From Stutzerimonas stutzeri (GTDB lineage: Bacteria > Pseudomonadota > Gammaproteobacteria > Pseudomonadales > Pseudomonadaceae): DNA of 64,000 bases. Below are positions 17,320-26,717 of this stretch, piece by piece. The position numbers and the translations under genes are program-made. Below the pieces are notes generated by a model, which searched no databases, had not been told where the DNA came from, and saw only the letters and a program-made list of their open reading frames with translations. The stretch lies in the NCBI RefSeq assembly GCF_000590475.1, contig NZ_CP007441.1, positions 2,982,660 through 3,046,659 of the forward strand, given 5' to 3'. Every line of letters starts with the position of its first letter. Within the stretch, counting starts at the first letter, position 1.

Positions 17320-19350
17320 TTACTCGACCATCTTAATTATTTCTCTGAATTCTTGCGACAACGCCCTGGCAAAAGTTGCAGTGAGATGATGGCGGTCGCG
17401 CCAAACCAGTATCTGTCCCTTGACCGGTACACAGAGATCGGTTTCGCAAATCTTCTCGCTTAGATCGAGCAGCGCAACGTCCGGCTTGTGCTCCATAGCC
17501 AAGAGGATAGAATCCTGCTTAAAAGCTTTGGATGCTTTGGTCGCACACTTGATGGGCGAAGCGTTTTTAGTGGACATACACTCCACCGGATTTTTGTTCA
17601 TCCAAGGTGTGTCGCGTACCACTACCACTTTGGATCCTAGCTCTCGCAACTCATGCCAGCGTGTAACCAAGCCCGTTGCCAGCATCCTTTGGCTATCAGC
17701 CTTATCGCGAGTGCCAAATGCCCGGTGTCCGCTGGACTGACTGGTAACAACCACATCAGGCTTGATTTCAGCCAACTCGGTCATTACTCGCTGGTTCCAC
17801 TCAGTGCACGACTTATATTCCGCTCGGTCCTTGCCCAGCGCCACCGGGGACGCGTTGAACGCACAGGCCGATTTGGTGAAGGTTGTAATGCGCCACGACT
17901 GTCGGGTTTCCAGTAGGCCTTGCAGACTTGGCAGCCACTGCGCAGCGTGGGAGTCTCCTACCAGCACTACATGATACTTGGCATCGCCACTACCAAACTC
18001 GCACCTTGATGGCTCGCTACTGATCTGATTGACGTGGCACTTAAGACGATAAACGTCTGGATTGTCCCGCCTCGCGTCTATCACCGCTGGAATAGTCGGG
18101 CGCGACGGATCGTAGGCTCGCATAAGCAATGCTTTCGTATTCGCTCCAGCAGTTAGTGCGCTAGGATCATTATCCGACGCCTGGCTGTTCAACACCCAGA
18201 TATAGTTGGCCGCGATTAGCGCTATCGCAAAACTCAATGCACCTGTTGAGAGAGGCTGATTGACGCTTGCGAACTTTCGCCAAGTCTTTTGGCGGAAAGG
18301 ATCTTCTACGAGAACCTTGGTTAAGTGCGCCAGAACTAGCGAAATACCAATTACTGCGAGCCCATCTGAAACGCTTAACGGCCCTTCAACCTGAAGGCCA
18401 TAAAGGACCACAACAGGCCAATGCCAAAGGTATAAAGAGTAGGAAATGTCCCCTATATATTGCATCGGCCTGGTAGCCAGCAATCGATAGGCAGACCACC
18501 AAAAATTCGACTGCCCTGCCACGATGACCAGCGCAGCACCAACTGTCGGTAACAGCGCTGCATAACCTGGAAAGCTTGTCGCTTCATTGAAAGCCAAACA
18601 GGCCAGCGCTATCGCAATAACCCCGGCCCACCCCAGCAACGGCGACCAAACTCCATAGTTCCTTTCCCTGCCCTGCAGCCAAACGGCCAACAATCCGCCT
18701 AAAGCAAGTTCCCAAGCCCGCGTCGTGGTCGCAAAATAGGCCAGCCCTGGGTTGGCATCTGTTAAATAAACTGAGTAAGCCAGCGAGGAAACGGCGACTA
18801 AGCCAATTATCGCACCGAAAACCAGCCTAGGTCGCGCTTTCGCCTTATGAATAACTGCGCTCAGTCCGATAAAGATCAAAGGCCAGACGATGTAATACTG
18901 TTCCTCGATGGATAGCGACCAATAATGTCGCAGCAGGCCGGGCGCGTTATCTTCCGCCAGATAGTCTACAGCTTGCGAAGCCAGCCACCAGTTCTGAACG
19001 TAAAACGTGCTTGCCAAAATCTCCTTAGCGGTGTCCGCCCATTGCACTGTTGGCAGCAGCGTCACCGAAGCAGCGACAGCTACGACCACCACGGTGGAAG
19101 CAGGCAGCAATCGACGAACTCGCCTGCCATAAAAATCCAGCAAAGAGATTGTACCGCTACGCTGCGCCTCTTTGAGCAGAAGACCGGTAATCAAATAGCC
19201 GGATATAACGAAAAAAACATCTACTCCAACGTAACCTCCTGCCAGGGAAGAGGGCCACACATGAAAGATCAGCACGACCAATACTGCTAGCGCTCGAAGC
19301 CCCTGAATTTCCAGCAGCATAGAAGGGGAACTTTTCTTATTGGCGGTCAT
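17320..19350 (-). CDS. OafA/YrhL-type acyltransferase with C-terminal SGNH domain
   Basis: A 676-residue O-acyltransferase. The N-terminal acyltransferase-3 domain (about ten membrane segments) starts EIQGLRALAVLVVLIFHVW, with the conserved arginine and histidine, then GYVGVDVFFVISGYLITGLL and SLSIEEQYYIVWPL. The C-terminal periplasmic SGNH hydrolase-like domain (from about residue 440) carries VVLVGDSHAAQWLPSL and a late RDRHHLTATFA with the Asp/His pair. Proteins of this build acetylate O-antigen or capsule sugars in the periplasm. Its ATG overlaps the stop of the giant glycosyltransferase gene (ATGA), so it belongs to the same operon. Acetyl as the group moved is inference from the family. 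Confidence 0.9.
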   Translation of the reverse strand: MTANKKSSPSMLLEIQGLRALAVLVVLIFHVWPSSLAGGYVGVDVFFVISGYLITGLLLKEAQRSGTISLLDFYGRRVRRLLPASTVVVVAVAASVTLLPTVQWADTAKEILASTFYVQNWWLASQAVDYLAEDNAPGLLRHYWSLSIEEQYYIVWPLIFIGLSAVIHKAKARPRLVFGAIIGLVAVSSLAYSVYLTDANPGLAYFATTTRAWELALGGLLAVWLQGRERNYGVWSPLLGWAGVIAIALACLAFNEATSFPGYAALLPTVGAALVIVAGQSNFWWSAYRLLATRPMQYIGDISYSLYLWHWPVVVLYGLQVEGPLSVSDGLAVIGISLVLAHLTKVLVEDPFRQKTWRKFASVNQPLSTGALSFAIALIAANYIWVLNSQASDNDPSALTAGANTKALLMRAYDPSRPTIPAVIDARRDNPDVYRLKCHVNQISSEPSRCEFGSGDAKYHVVLVGDSHAAQWLPSLQGLLETRQSWRITTFTKSACAFNASPVALGKDRAEYKSCTEWNQRVMTELAEIKPDVVVTSQSSGHRAFGTRDKADSQRMLATGLVTRWHELRELGSKVVVVRDTPWMNKNPVECMSTKNASPIKCATKASKAFKQDSILLAMEHKPDVALLDLSEKICETDLCVPVKGQILVWRDRHHLTATFARALSQEFREIIKMVE

Positions 19351-22300
19351 TTCCCGCCCCGCCTTGTGTCCGCAACCAGCAGTGCGTCAGCCACCCGACC
19401 ATAAAATGCATCATAACTAAAACTCTCCAGCACATAGCGCGACGCCATTTCAACTTGCTTCTTATACATCTCACAATCGCTAAAATACCGCAGAACATGG
19501 TCGAAAACTTCTTCAGCCTTACAATAAATCGCAGCATCCCCAAAAACCTCACGAAAATGAGGCGGTAAAATAACCACAACGCCTGCAGTGATAGCCTCTA
19601 GAATAGATCTACCAAAAGCCTCCACAATGAGCTCATTATCAAAATAAACAAAGAAATCTATATTCGAAAGGAACTCTGCCACAGGCATAGAACCGTAAGG
19701 CAATATATCCCAATTTTTTGGAACTGGCGCCCCTGAAAGAAGAGCAGCTAGGGATTTCGTTCCACCCATAATTTTAACATCGATCTCCTTTCCCGCCATG
19801 TACGCAAGAGAAGCCTCATGAAGAGTTGACGGAAACTTCATGGGATTGTCACGCGAATAACGACCAACGACGGGGATCCGCCCACATTGATCTTCGCGTT
19901 TAACAACCCACTCTTCTGTTTTGATGATTCCGGGATTGTCGAATGGCGCGAGCAATTTCGCAGGCAACAATGGGAGTAATGCTTTTCTGACCTGGGGCCC
20001 TTGAGGCACCCACAACGGATTTCGTCCAAAAAGCTGTTGAGCGTTACGGATGCAATCAGACACGTGATACCGAATGTCGCGCCCATCCAGTTCGTGAGGT
20101 GCCTGATTAGCAGTAATCCACATCTCACCTATACTCCAAGTAAAGGGCTGATGCGGAATCCACTGAAGAATAGGCGGATATCGTAAGATAGCTAGCCGCA
20201 CAGTAATGGCATCGTCTATTACCACTTGATCGACAACACGCCTGTAGATCAGGTCGGTTACCGGTTCGCACAGATCCCTTATGGAGGGAACCATGAATCG
20301 ATATGCCTCCAGCGCGCAGATACCTATTTTCAAACCCCGTTGATGAAGAGCTTTTATTTCTTCGATCATCGATTTTTGAGGCCCACCAAAACTACGCCAG
20401 TCCCCAATAAATACTACGTCGTATATAAATTCCCGAGATTTATTCCTATCGACCTGAAAGCGAAGTGGAGCAGGGAACTGTCGCTCCTCTATAGATCCAT
20501 CAAGATAAGGACTAGCCTCCCCTTTTCGAATCAAACCGTGCCAAAATCTATATATATTTTTATACGCTAATCGAGCCGGATGCTGCCATCCCAACTTGAA
20601 TTCATCGCGAGACAATGAACCTTCACCCAGCCGTACAAAAGCCAGCGGCTTTTCTATTCGGCAGCAACTATCATCCCCAAATATTAGAGCAATTCTTAAG
20701 GCATACTCGGTATCAGCCCCTTTCCGCACAGCATCCATATATCCAACCCGGGAAACAACGGGCTCCCGTTCAAACATGAGCGAAGATGCATTATTATAAA
20801 AAACTGGCCGCTCTGGCTTCGAAAGCATAAGATTTTCTGAAACACGAAGGCAATAGCTATGACAGGACACAAACCGGGAATCGCCCTCTAGCGCCCGCAC
20901 CTGAAGCTCTATCCTGCGGGGATGGCTCCAGTCATCGGAATCCTGAAATGTTACATACACGCCACGCGCCTCTCTTAAGCCTACGTTACGAGCGCAGTAT
21001 GTACCTAGATTTACAGGCTGCCGGATTACCTTAACTCGGCTATCCATTGTCATGCACGCATTAAAAATCTCGGCACAACTTAATGAAGAAGCGTCGTCTA
21101 CAATGATGACCTCAAGATTAACCCAGCTTTGCTGCAACAAAGACTTAACTGCCAGCAACAATCCTTCGTCTGGCTCCCAAGCGGTCACAATCACTGAAAC
21201 CAATGGACCGGCGGCGACAAGACTTGTGGCCTTACAGGTTAAATTTGAAAACGCCAAAGAGCCGGGCTTTGAAAAAAAGATTGGCTCGAGCGCATAGCTT
21301 TGGAATAGCTGGTTAATCTCGCCCAACCAGATCTCTTCATTGCTGCCAAATACAGGGTGCAGCGAATCTATGTGTAGAAACCTGCCTGCTAGACGGTTTC
21401 TATCGAGATCCGGGAGCACGGAGGTTAATAGCTCTGGCTGGTTCGTATTAACGGCTAATGCACCCAGCAGTTCTAAACTGGCTATGCCAAGCTTTTTTTC
21501 CCCATACATATCCCGCATTGCCGATAATAGGGTAAGTGCATTAATTTCATCATCCTGCTCGTAGCACTGCCCTGCCATGACGCTGGCTAACTGTCTCGCG
21601 CTGGGCAGCGACAATAACCGCAGAACCTCCTCCCCCTTATCCTTTAGTGAGGGGTCCCGGTAGGCCTCAATGGCCCGATAGATCCTTTGCATATCGCAAT
21701 TTCCCTTAGATGCGATATGGGCTATGAGCTCACGACCTTGTAGCGACCCGGTTCTTAATACCGTTTTGTAAAGCGCTAAACTAGCTTTTCTCTCAGAGAG
21801 CTTGCAGATATCCTCGACCGCGCCCCAGGCTCTGGATGGATTAGTTATTGGAATCGGCGTAGCACTATGTAAGCTCGAACTCTCTTTAAGGCCCTTTCGT
21901 TGCTCAACGATAGGTTGCATCGCTTTCTTTAGCTTTTTTCGAGTATTCTGCCGCATTGCCAATAAAGCAACACGCTTAACTCGTCCTTGGTGATGACGAC
22001 GGAGAATACGATAGACCGCAAGCGGAATTTTGAGTATTCCTAGGGGCCTGCGAAGCAGCTTCGCTACCGCTATAGCTAATTGCTGGCTAAGCGATGATCG
22101 ATAGCATTGTTCGCTTAGCTTTGTAAGCTGACACTGCAGCCTGAGCCGTTCCCTTGCCTCGCTAAGACGTCGTGCACTATGGTCAAGCGATGAACAATAG
22201 CGCTGTTCATTCAGCTCCGTGAGCTTAGTCTGTAATTCGAGTTGCTCTCTTGCCTCGCTGAGGCGCCGCGCACCATCGTCAAGCTGAGACTCGCAGAAAC

Positions 22301-23216
22301 CAATACGCTCCTGCAGCTCGGTAACAGAGCGCTGTTCTTTATCAAGTCTTTCTTGAACAGTACTTAACGCCGCACCTAGCTGTGAAACTTTGAAGGAGCG
22401 AATTTCACCAACCCCAAAAATCTCCGTGACCGCTTCACTAGTGAGAATTTCCCGAGCCTTGATGACGTGCATTTTATTAGAAACATTTCCCCCATGGATA
22501 ACCTGCAGCCAAAGTGGCGAATCATGCGATACAAAAACATGCTCAAGCCCTCTCACCGCGGCATGATTTACGTCCAAGGGCGTAATAAACGTTCCCATCA
22601 AGATCGTTTTACGGCTATATACAAAGTTAAGGAACGGCCCATATCGGTACTGAATCACCTCCCCCTGGAGACCATCCCACCTTACACCAACAGGGAATAA
22701 AATAGCCCCTGGCTCGGTTTGAAAATCAGCACTCTCTATTGTCTCTTCAAGCTTAGAAAAATAGGATGGAGAAAGGGCATCATCGTTATCCATCCTACTA
22801 ACAATTATCGCGTCATCGTCCTTGCTATATACAGCTCCAATAATGGCCTCAGAGATAGCGCTCTCATATGACTGGCCGGGGGCTAAAAAAATTGGCTTAA
22901 TCCAGTGTTCGTCTTCTGGAAGTACATGTGCGGCCGCCCATTCGTCCCCACTTGAAAACAATAAAAACCAGAAATCAGGTCGACGCTCCTGCCTTAACAC
23001 CGAGCTAAGAGAGCATTCTTTAAAATACTCGCTTCGCTCCACAAGCCAATCAATACGGTCCCCCTCGCGTAAGCCCCCAGCTGCCTTGTTGTAATTAACA
23101 TTATCAGCAAGCTGTTGCCAGTTAGGTTGCATTGTTTCGGGCAGATCCTCCCGAATACTTGCAACAAGCGAATCATTCTTAACACTATATCGTGTCAGCA
23201 ATATTACGACAGCCAT
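19347..23216 (-). CDS. Giant multidomain glycosyltransferase (N-terminal GT-like, coiled coil, GT2, GT-B)
   Basis: About 1289 residues. Residues 1-270 resemble putative rhamnosyl/glycosyl transferases (VVILLTRYSVKNDSLV; a metal-site-like SRMDNDDALSPSYF). Residues 275-380 are a coiled coil containing a 32-residue tandem repeat, followed by an amphipathic segment KIPLAVYRILRRHHQGR. After a helical region comes a GT2 domain from about residue 672 (VSVIVTAWEPDEGLLLAVKS, EVIIVDDASS, VTFQDSDDWSHPRR), and a GT-B-like C-terminus from about 930 ending with EAFGRSILEAITAGVVVILP. I chose ATG 23216, which has AAGGG seven bases upstream. The gene is AT-richer than its flanks, suggesting lateral origin. 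It shares its architecture with the protein encoded at 23695. Several sugars may be added by one chain. Activities are inference. Confidence 0.8.
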   Translation of the reverse strand: MAVVILLTRYSVKNDSLVASIREDLPETMQPNWQQLADNVNYNKAAGGLREGDRIDWLVERSEYFKECSLSSVLRQERRPDFWFLLFSSGDEWAAAHVLPEDEHWIKPIFLAPGQSYESAISEAIIGAVYSKDDDAIIVSRMDNDDALSPSYFSKLEETIESADFQTEPGAILFPVGVRWDGLQGEVIQYRYGPFLNFVYSRKTILMGTFITPLDVNHAAVRGLEHVFVSHDSPLWLQVIHGGNVSNKMHVIKAREILTSEAVTEIFGVGEIRSFKVSQLGAALSTVQERLDKEQRSVTELQERIGFCESQLDDGARRLSEAREQLELQTKLTELNEQRYCSSLDHSARRLSEARERLRLQCQLTKLSEQCYRSSLSQQLAIAVAKLLRRPLGILKIPLAVYRILRRHHQGRVKRVALLAMRQNTRKKLKKAMQPIVEQRKGLKESSSLHSATPIPITNPSRAWGAVEDICKLSERKASLALYKTVLRTGSLQGRELIAHIASKGNCDMQRIYRAIEAYRDPSLKDKGEEVLRLLSLPSARQLASVMAGQCYEQDDEINALTLLSAMRDMYGEKKLGIASLELLGALAVNTNQPELLTSVLPDLDRNRLAGRFLHIDSLHPVFGSNEEIWLGEINQLFQSYALEPIFFSKPGSLAFSNLTCKATSLVAAGPLVSVIVTAWEPDEGLLLAVKSLLQQSWVNLEVIIVDDASSLSCAEIFNACMTMDSRVKVIRQPVNLGTYCARNVGLREARGVYVTFQDSDDWSHPRRIELQVRALEGDSRFVSCHSYCLRVSENLMLSKPERPVFYNNASSLMFEREPVVSRVGYMDAVRKGADTEYALRIALIFGDDSCCRIEKPLAFVRLGEGSLSRDEFKLGWQHPARLAYKNIYRFWHGLIRKGEASPYLDGSIEERQFPAPLRFQVDRNKSREFIYDVVFIGDWRSFGGPQKSMIEEIKALHQRGLKIGICALEAYRFMVPSIRDLCEPVTDLIYRRVVDQVVIDDAITVRLAILRYPPILQWIPHQPFTWSIGEMWITANQAPHELDGRDIRYHVSDCIRNAQQLFGRNPLWVPQGPQVRKALLPLLPAKLLAPFDNPGIIKTEEWVVKREDQCGRIPVVGRYSRDNPMKFPSTLHEASLAYMAGKEIDVKIMGGTKSLAALLSGAPVPKNWDILPYGSMPVAEFLSNIDFFVYFDNELIVEAFGRSILEAITAGVVVILPPHFREVFGDAAIYCKAEEVFDHVLRYFSDCEMYKKQVEMASRYVLESFSYDAFYGRVADALLVADTRRGGK
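22092..22283 (-). repeat. In-frame tandem duplication of 96 bp inside the coiled coil
   Basis: Two adjacent 96-bp units encode near-identical 32-residue segments beginning LDDGARRLSEAREQLELQ and LDHSARRLSEARERLRLQ and ending YCSSL and YRSSL. They lengthen the coiled coil of the giant glycosyltransferase. DNA identity is still visible, so the duplication is fairly recent. Confidence 0.8.
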
Positions 23217-23334
23217 TCCCAAACCCTTTAGCGATAACACGGCGAGCCAACACGCATATTATTAAAGAGCGCTTGGCACCAATACGAAGAGCGACCTTTC
23301 TTCGCAAAGGAAGGCAGGCCTTTACAGCTCAAGC

Positions 23335-23597
23335 TCTAACAAAATTCCTCGACTACGCTAGATAAGGTTACGCCTATCCCAAACGAGCTGCGCATCCGCC
23401 GCCAGCATAGTGATCCACCGCCATAAGGAACGCATGAAGCTGGTAATGGATTCTGCAGCATTTCGACACTGGCCAGATCGAAGTAGTGCTCACGCATCTT
23501 GGGATATACCGAAAGCAGGACTAGCATCTAATACCAATGACAGAGCTTTTGCTGATCAATTTATCCAGAAGCTGGGTTTCTTTTTACTCCTAGCGGC
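23335..23597 (-). pseudogene. Remnant of a wbpA-like UDP-sugar dehydrogenase gene, both ends kept, middle deleted
   Basis: This 478-bp gap (23217-23694) holds no intact gene but clear debris of wbpA. The minus strand at 23336-23527 still encodes VYPKMREHYFDLASVEML, matching VFPKMREHQFDLSSVEL near the C-terminus of the intact WbpA encoded at 26718-28022, then goes out of frame. About 30 bp on, the DNA at 23553-23597 matches the 5' end of wbpA and its ribosome-site region (TTATCCAGAAGCTG and TTTTTACTCCTAG), with the start codon lost. Roughly 1 kb of interior is missing. It is best read as an older copy removed by internal deletion, or a seam left by recombination between wbpA copies. Confidence 0.8.
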
Positions 23598-23694
23598 ACG
23601 CAACGCAAGGGAATATTGATCAAGTTGTAGCTGGAATAGATACTGCCCGCACTAACAATCAAAATGCAACTCGACATATAAAAATATTTACAAA

Positions 23695-26655
23695 CTACTC
23701 GAAACCTTCCCCCTCGCCCGTCTCAACCCATCGTTTGTATTGAAGCAATACGCTATTAAGACTCAATGTGCTCGCGGAGTCACGCCCAACCTCCACGAGC
23801 CGTTTTGCCAGCACGCTTGTCTCGTACTTATTGACCGCAATATCCCTTACAGCCGATAAAAAAAGAAGCCTATGTCCGGGGCTTTCTGCCAACCGCGCCA
23901 CTAGAAAACGGACGCTTTCAGGCGGGCAATAAAACGCCATCTCCGAAAAAACTTCACTGAAACGCTCGGGCAATATACACGGCACCCCAACAAAAATAGC
24001 CTCAATGATCGTTCTTCCGAAAGCCTCGTTAAGTTGCGTATGCGGAAAGTAAACAAAGACATCAATACCAGCTAGATATTTTTCTGGCGGAATCTCACCG
24101 AACGAAAATACTTCCCAGTTTGATGGCTTATATCCAACAACCTTATAAGCATTATCCGCACCTCCAAGAACCCTAATGTTAAAGGCTCCATCCTCCGGGT
24201 AGGCTAAACTCATCTCCTGCTTAGACTCAATCCATTTTTCATGGCCATCCCTGCCATGCCGACCAATCAAAAAAGGCTTAGAAAAGCTTTGCCTCGGAGA
24301 GAACGCGAACTGTGACGCATCAAAACTTGGACTCCAATCAGTATCAGCAAGGAGATCTTCGCTCAGAGCACCCTTCAACTCTTTACGAATCGCAGGACTG
24401 AGCGGAAAAACCTTTACTACGCCTGCATTCAACGACCGAACCCTCTCGCTCAAAGTCTGGAAAGAATATACGGCCCTCCCGCTAATCCTTGATACCGAGT
24501 TATTAATTACCACGATGGCCGAGCCGGCCTTAAGTCTAGGTAACAACTGTTCAAAACCAGCTGAGCAGACGACAGTAGGGTGACGAACTATCAGATAATG
24601 TGCATCTACGCTAGTGACCGCATGAAAATAATCAATCAGGCCTGTCCATTGATCGTAACGCGCAGAGATTTCCTTACCCTGGCTAACCAGAGACGGACAG
24701 TGAATTAATCGTACAGCCATTCCTTTTGATGTGAAAAACTTCACCTCATCCAAAGTCGATGAAGCATTTCCGCCGGGGAAGCGTAAATCGGTCACTATGC
24801 ACACATCGCAAATCAGCTTTCGCGTTCCATAATGATCATCATGGTATTTCATTACCTCCGCCACTGATTCAGCAGGAACTCTTACCGCTGTTGGTATATC
24901 AAGAATCCGCTGCGACTGAGGAAACGGGAGAAACAACTCTTCTATTGTGGCCTTCGCATTCCTCGCACTAAATTCTTTTCGAAAAGCTAGTCGGGACTGC
25001 GAAACCCCAGTGACCGGTGAATGCCCATGCTCAGGATCATTGGTCAAGCTACCCTCTTGATCCAGACAAATCATGCCTAGAAAGTTATAACGTGGAATCT
25101 GGCCACCCAATATAGCCTCGGCCCGTCTAATGAGCTCGCTGTCGCCCGCAAATTTAACCTCCTCCCAACTACCTAATACTTCTTTCAGAAACCTTGCTTC
25201 AAACATGCAAGAGATAAACGCGCTAGACAGCACCCCATCTTGCGTATTTGGGCTTAACTTCGAGAACCGGGTAACAGCACCGAACTCGTTAACTCGAATC
25301 ATTCCCGAAAGGCTCGCTTTAGGTGCCTCCGGATCTGAATAAATAGCCTTCATATGCCTGGCTAGGCGCTCCGGGTGTGCCCAGTCATCTGCATCATGTC
25401 CAGTGATATATCTGCCACTAGATATCCGAAGAGCCAAGTTCTTAGACACATAGGGACCGACGTTAATTGGATTATGAAGAACTTTAACTCGACTATCACG
25501 CTTTGCAATTTCCCCTGCCAGGGCCAAGGTGCTATCACTGCTGCAATCATCAACAATAATCAACTCAACGTTACGCCAGGTCTGCTGAAGAATAGACTCA
25601 GCGGCATGCTTGAGAGTAGCCTCCGCATTGAACGAAGGCATAATTACAGTGACAAGACAACCTTCTACCGAGGCCAGTTGGGCAGCGACCTTCAAACGTA
25701 AAAAGCGTGATTCTGCACTTGCAGCCAAATCGACGGGGGCTACCCCGAAAGACTTTAAGTAATTGTTAATGTATTTGATCCAGTCCTTTTCAGAGCCCAT
25801 GCTTGCGTTCGCACGCAGAATGTTTATTGCAGGGCGCTGGGTGTGATCGGCATTCTTTTCCGCGAACCGTATAGCGGCTTGATATCCATCCTCGTCGACT
25901 AGCTTCGAGGCCGCCCAGAGTACAGAATCACTTTTCCCGCGTCGGAATGTTTTCAGCAGTGCGCCAGAGCGAGCAAAAAAACCGGTAGGCTTCGCCTGTC
26001 GCGAACCTACAGTTTTTGAACTTCCCGCCCACATGACGCGCTGCGAAGGATGGGTCTGGTACTCAATTACATCGTGGTTGCCGCTGGCTGCGTGACGACG
26101 CAAGACCCGTTTAATTGCAAGTGGAAGTTTTATCCAACCGGTAATGCTACGAGTCTGACGGTAAGTTGCTAAGCCAAGCTGGTACACCAACGATTTGTAA
26201 ACAGACGCATATTCCTTGGATAAGCCCCTTAGCTCGACCCTCAAAGCATCGCGCTCGCGGGCTGTCTGCTCCAGCTGTCCCTGCAGCCTCTCCAGCTCCA
26301 ACGTTAGCTCGTTGTTACCGGCCTCCAGAAGCTGGTTTCGCTCTGACCAGCGCAGCCGCTCAGAAGCACGATCCTGTTTTAGCGAACAAGCTTCTTTTCC
26401 AAAAGCTTTGCATCTGTCATCCACTCCAGCATTTCTTAACTTCGCTTCGTCAAGACTGCACTCCCGCACATGGCAAAATAAATCGATCAAAGATCGCACC
26501 AGTTCTTCATTCTGGTCTTGCTGAGCACTTCGTAGCGCGTCTTCTACGTTCTGGTATAACGCATTCAGCCGAATGTCATTTACCGAATCACCCATGTCCT
26601 TGCGAAGGGAGTTGCGTAATTCGCCGATCTGCGTAATCAGATCCTGACTTGCCAT
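23695..26655 (-). CDS. Large coiled-coil glycosyltransferase (GT2 plus GT-B)
   Basis: A 986-residue protein with a coiled coil at about residues 95-150 (EAGNNELTLELERLQGQLEQ), the amphipathic segment KLPLAIKRVLRRHAASG at about 176-192, then a GT2 domain from about 333 (VTVIMPSFNAEATLKHAAES, VELIIVDDCSSDSTLAL, ITGHDADDWAHPERLARH). The C-terminal GT-B-like domain ends EAFGRTIIEAIFVGVPCILP and SEVFSEMAFYCPPES. The order of parts and even the short PLAxxRxLRRH segment match the giant transferase downstream, so the two are paralogues. It is the first transferase gene after wbpA in the operon. AGAGG lies upstream of the ATG at 26655. It probably adds sugars, perhaps uronic acids made by WbpA/WecC, at the membrane; specificity is unknown. 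Confidence 0.82.
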   Translation of the reverse strand: MASQDLITQIGELRNSLRKDMGDSVNDIRLNALYQNVEDALRSAQQDQNEELVRSLIDLFCHVRECSLDEAKLRNAGVDDRCKAFGKEACSLKQDRASERLRWSERNQLLEAGNNELTLELERLQGQLEQTARERDALRVELRGLSKEYASVYKSLVYQLGLATYRQTRSITGWIKLPLAIKRVLRRHAASGNHDVIEYQTHPSQRVMWAGSSKTVGSRQAKPTGFFARSGALLKTFRRGKSDSVLWAASKLVDEDGYQAAIRFAEKNADHTQRPAINILRANASMGSEKDWIKYINNYLKSFGVAPVDLAASAESRFLRLKVAAQLASVEGCLVTVIMPSFNAEATLKHAAESILQQTWRNVELIIVDDCSSDSTLALAGEIAKRDSRVKVLHNPINVGPYVSKNLALRISSGRYITGHDADDWAHPERLARHMKAIYSDPEAPKASLSGMIRVNEFGAVTRFSKLSPNTQDGVLSSAFISCMFEARFLKEVLGSWEEVKFAGDSELIRRAEAILGGQIPRYNFLGMICLDQEGSLTNDPEHGHSPVTGVSQSRLAFRKEFSARNAKATIEELFLPFPQSQRILDIPTAVRVPAESVAEVMKYHDDHYGTRKLICDVCIVTDLRFPGGNASSTLDEVKFFTSKGMAVRLIHCPSLVSQGKEISARYDQWTGLIDYFHAVTSVDAHYLIVRHPTVVCSAGFEQLLPRLKAGSAIVVINNSVSRISGRAVYSFQTLSERVRSLNAGVVKVFPLSPAIRKELKGALSEDLLADTDWSPSFDASQFAFSPRQSFSKPFLIGRHGRDGHEKWIESKQEMSLAYPEDGAFNIRVLGGADNAYKVVGYKPSNWEVFSFGEIPPEKYLAGIDVFVYFPHTQLNEAFGRTIIEAIFVGVPCILPERFSEVFSEMAFYCPPESVRFLVARLAESPGHRLLFLSAVRDIAVNKYETSVLAKRLVEVGRDSASTLSLNSVLLQYKRWVETGEGEGFE

Positions 26656-26717
26656 CGAAACGCCTCTGGTTAAAACAAAAGCCCACGACTATACAGGCGC
26701 GGGCTGATCGACTTCGT

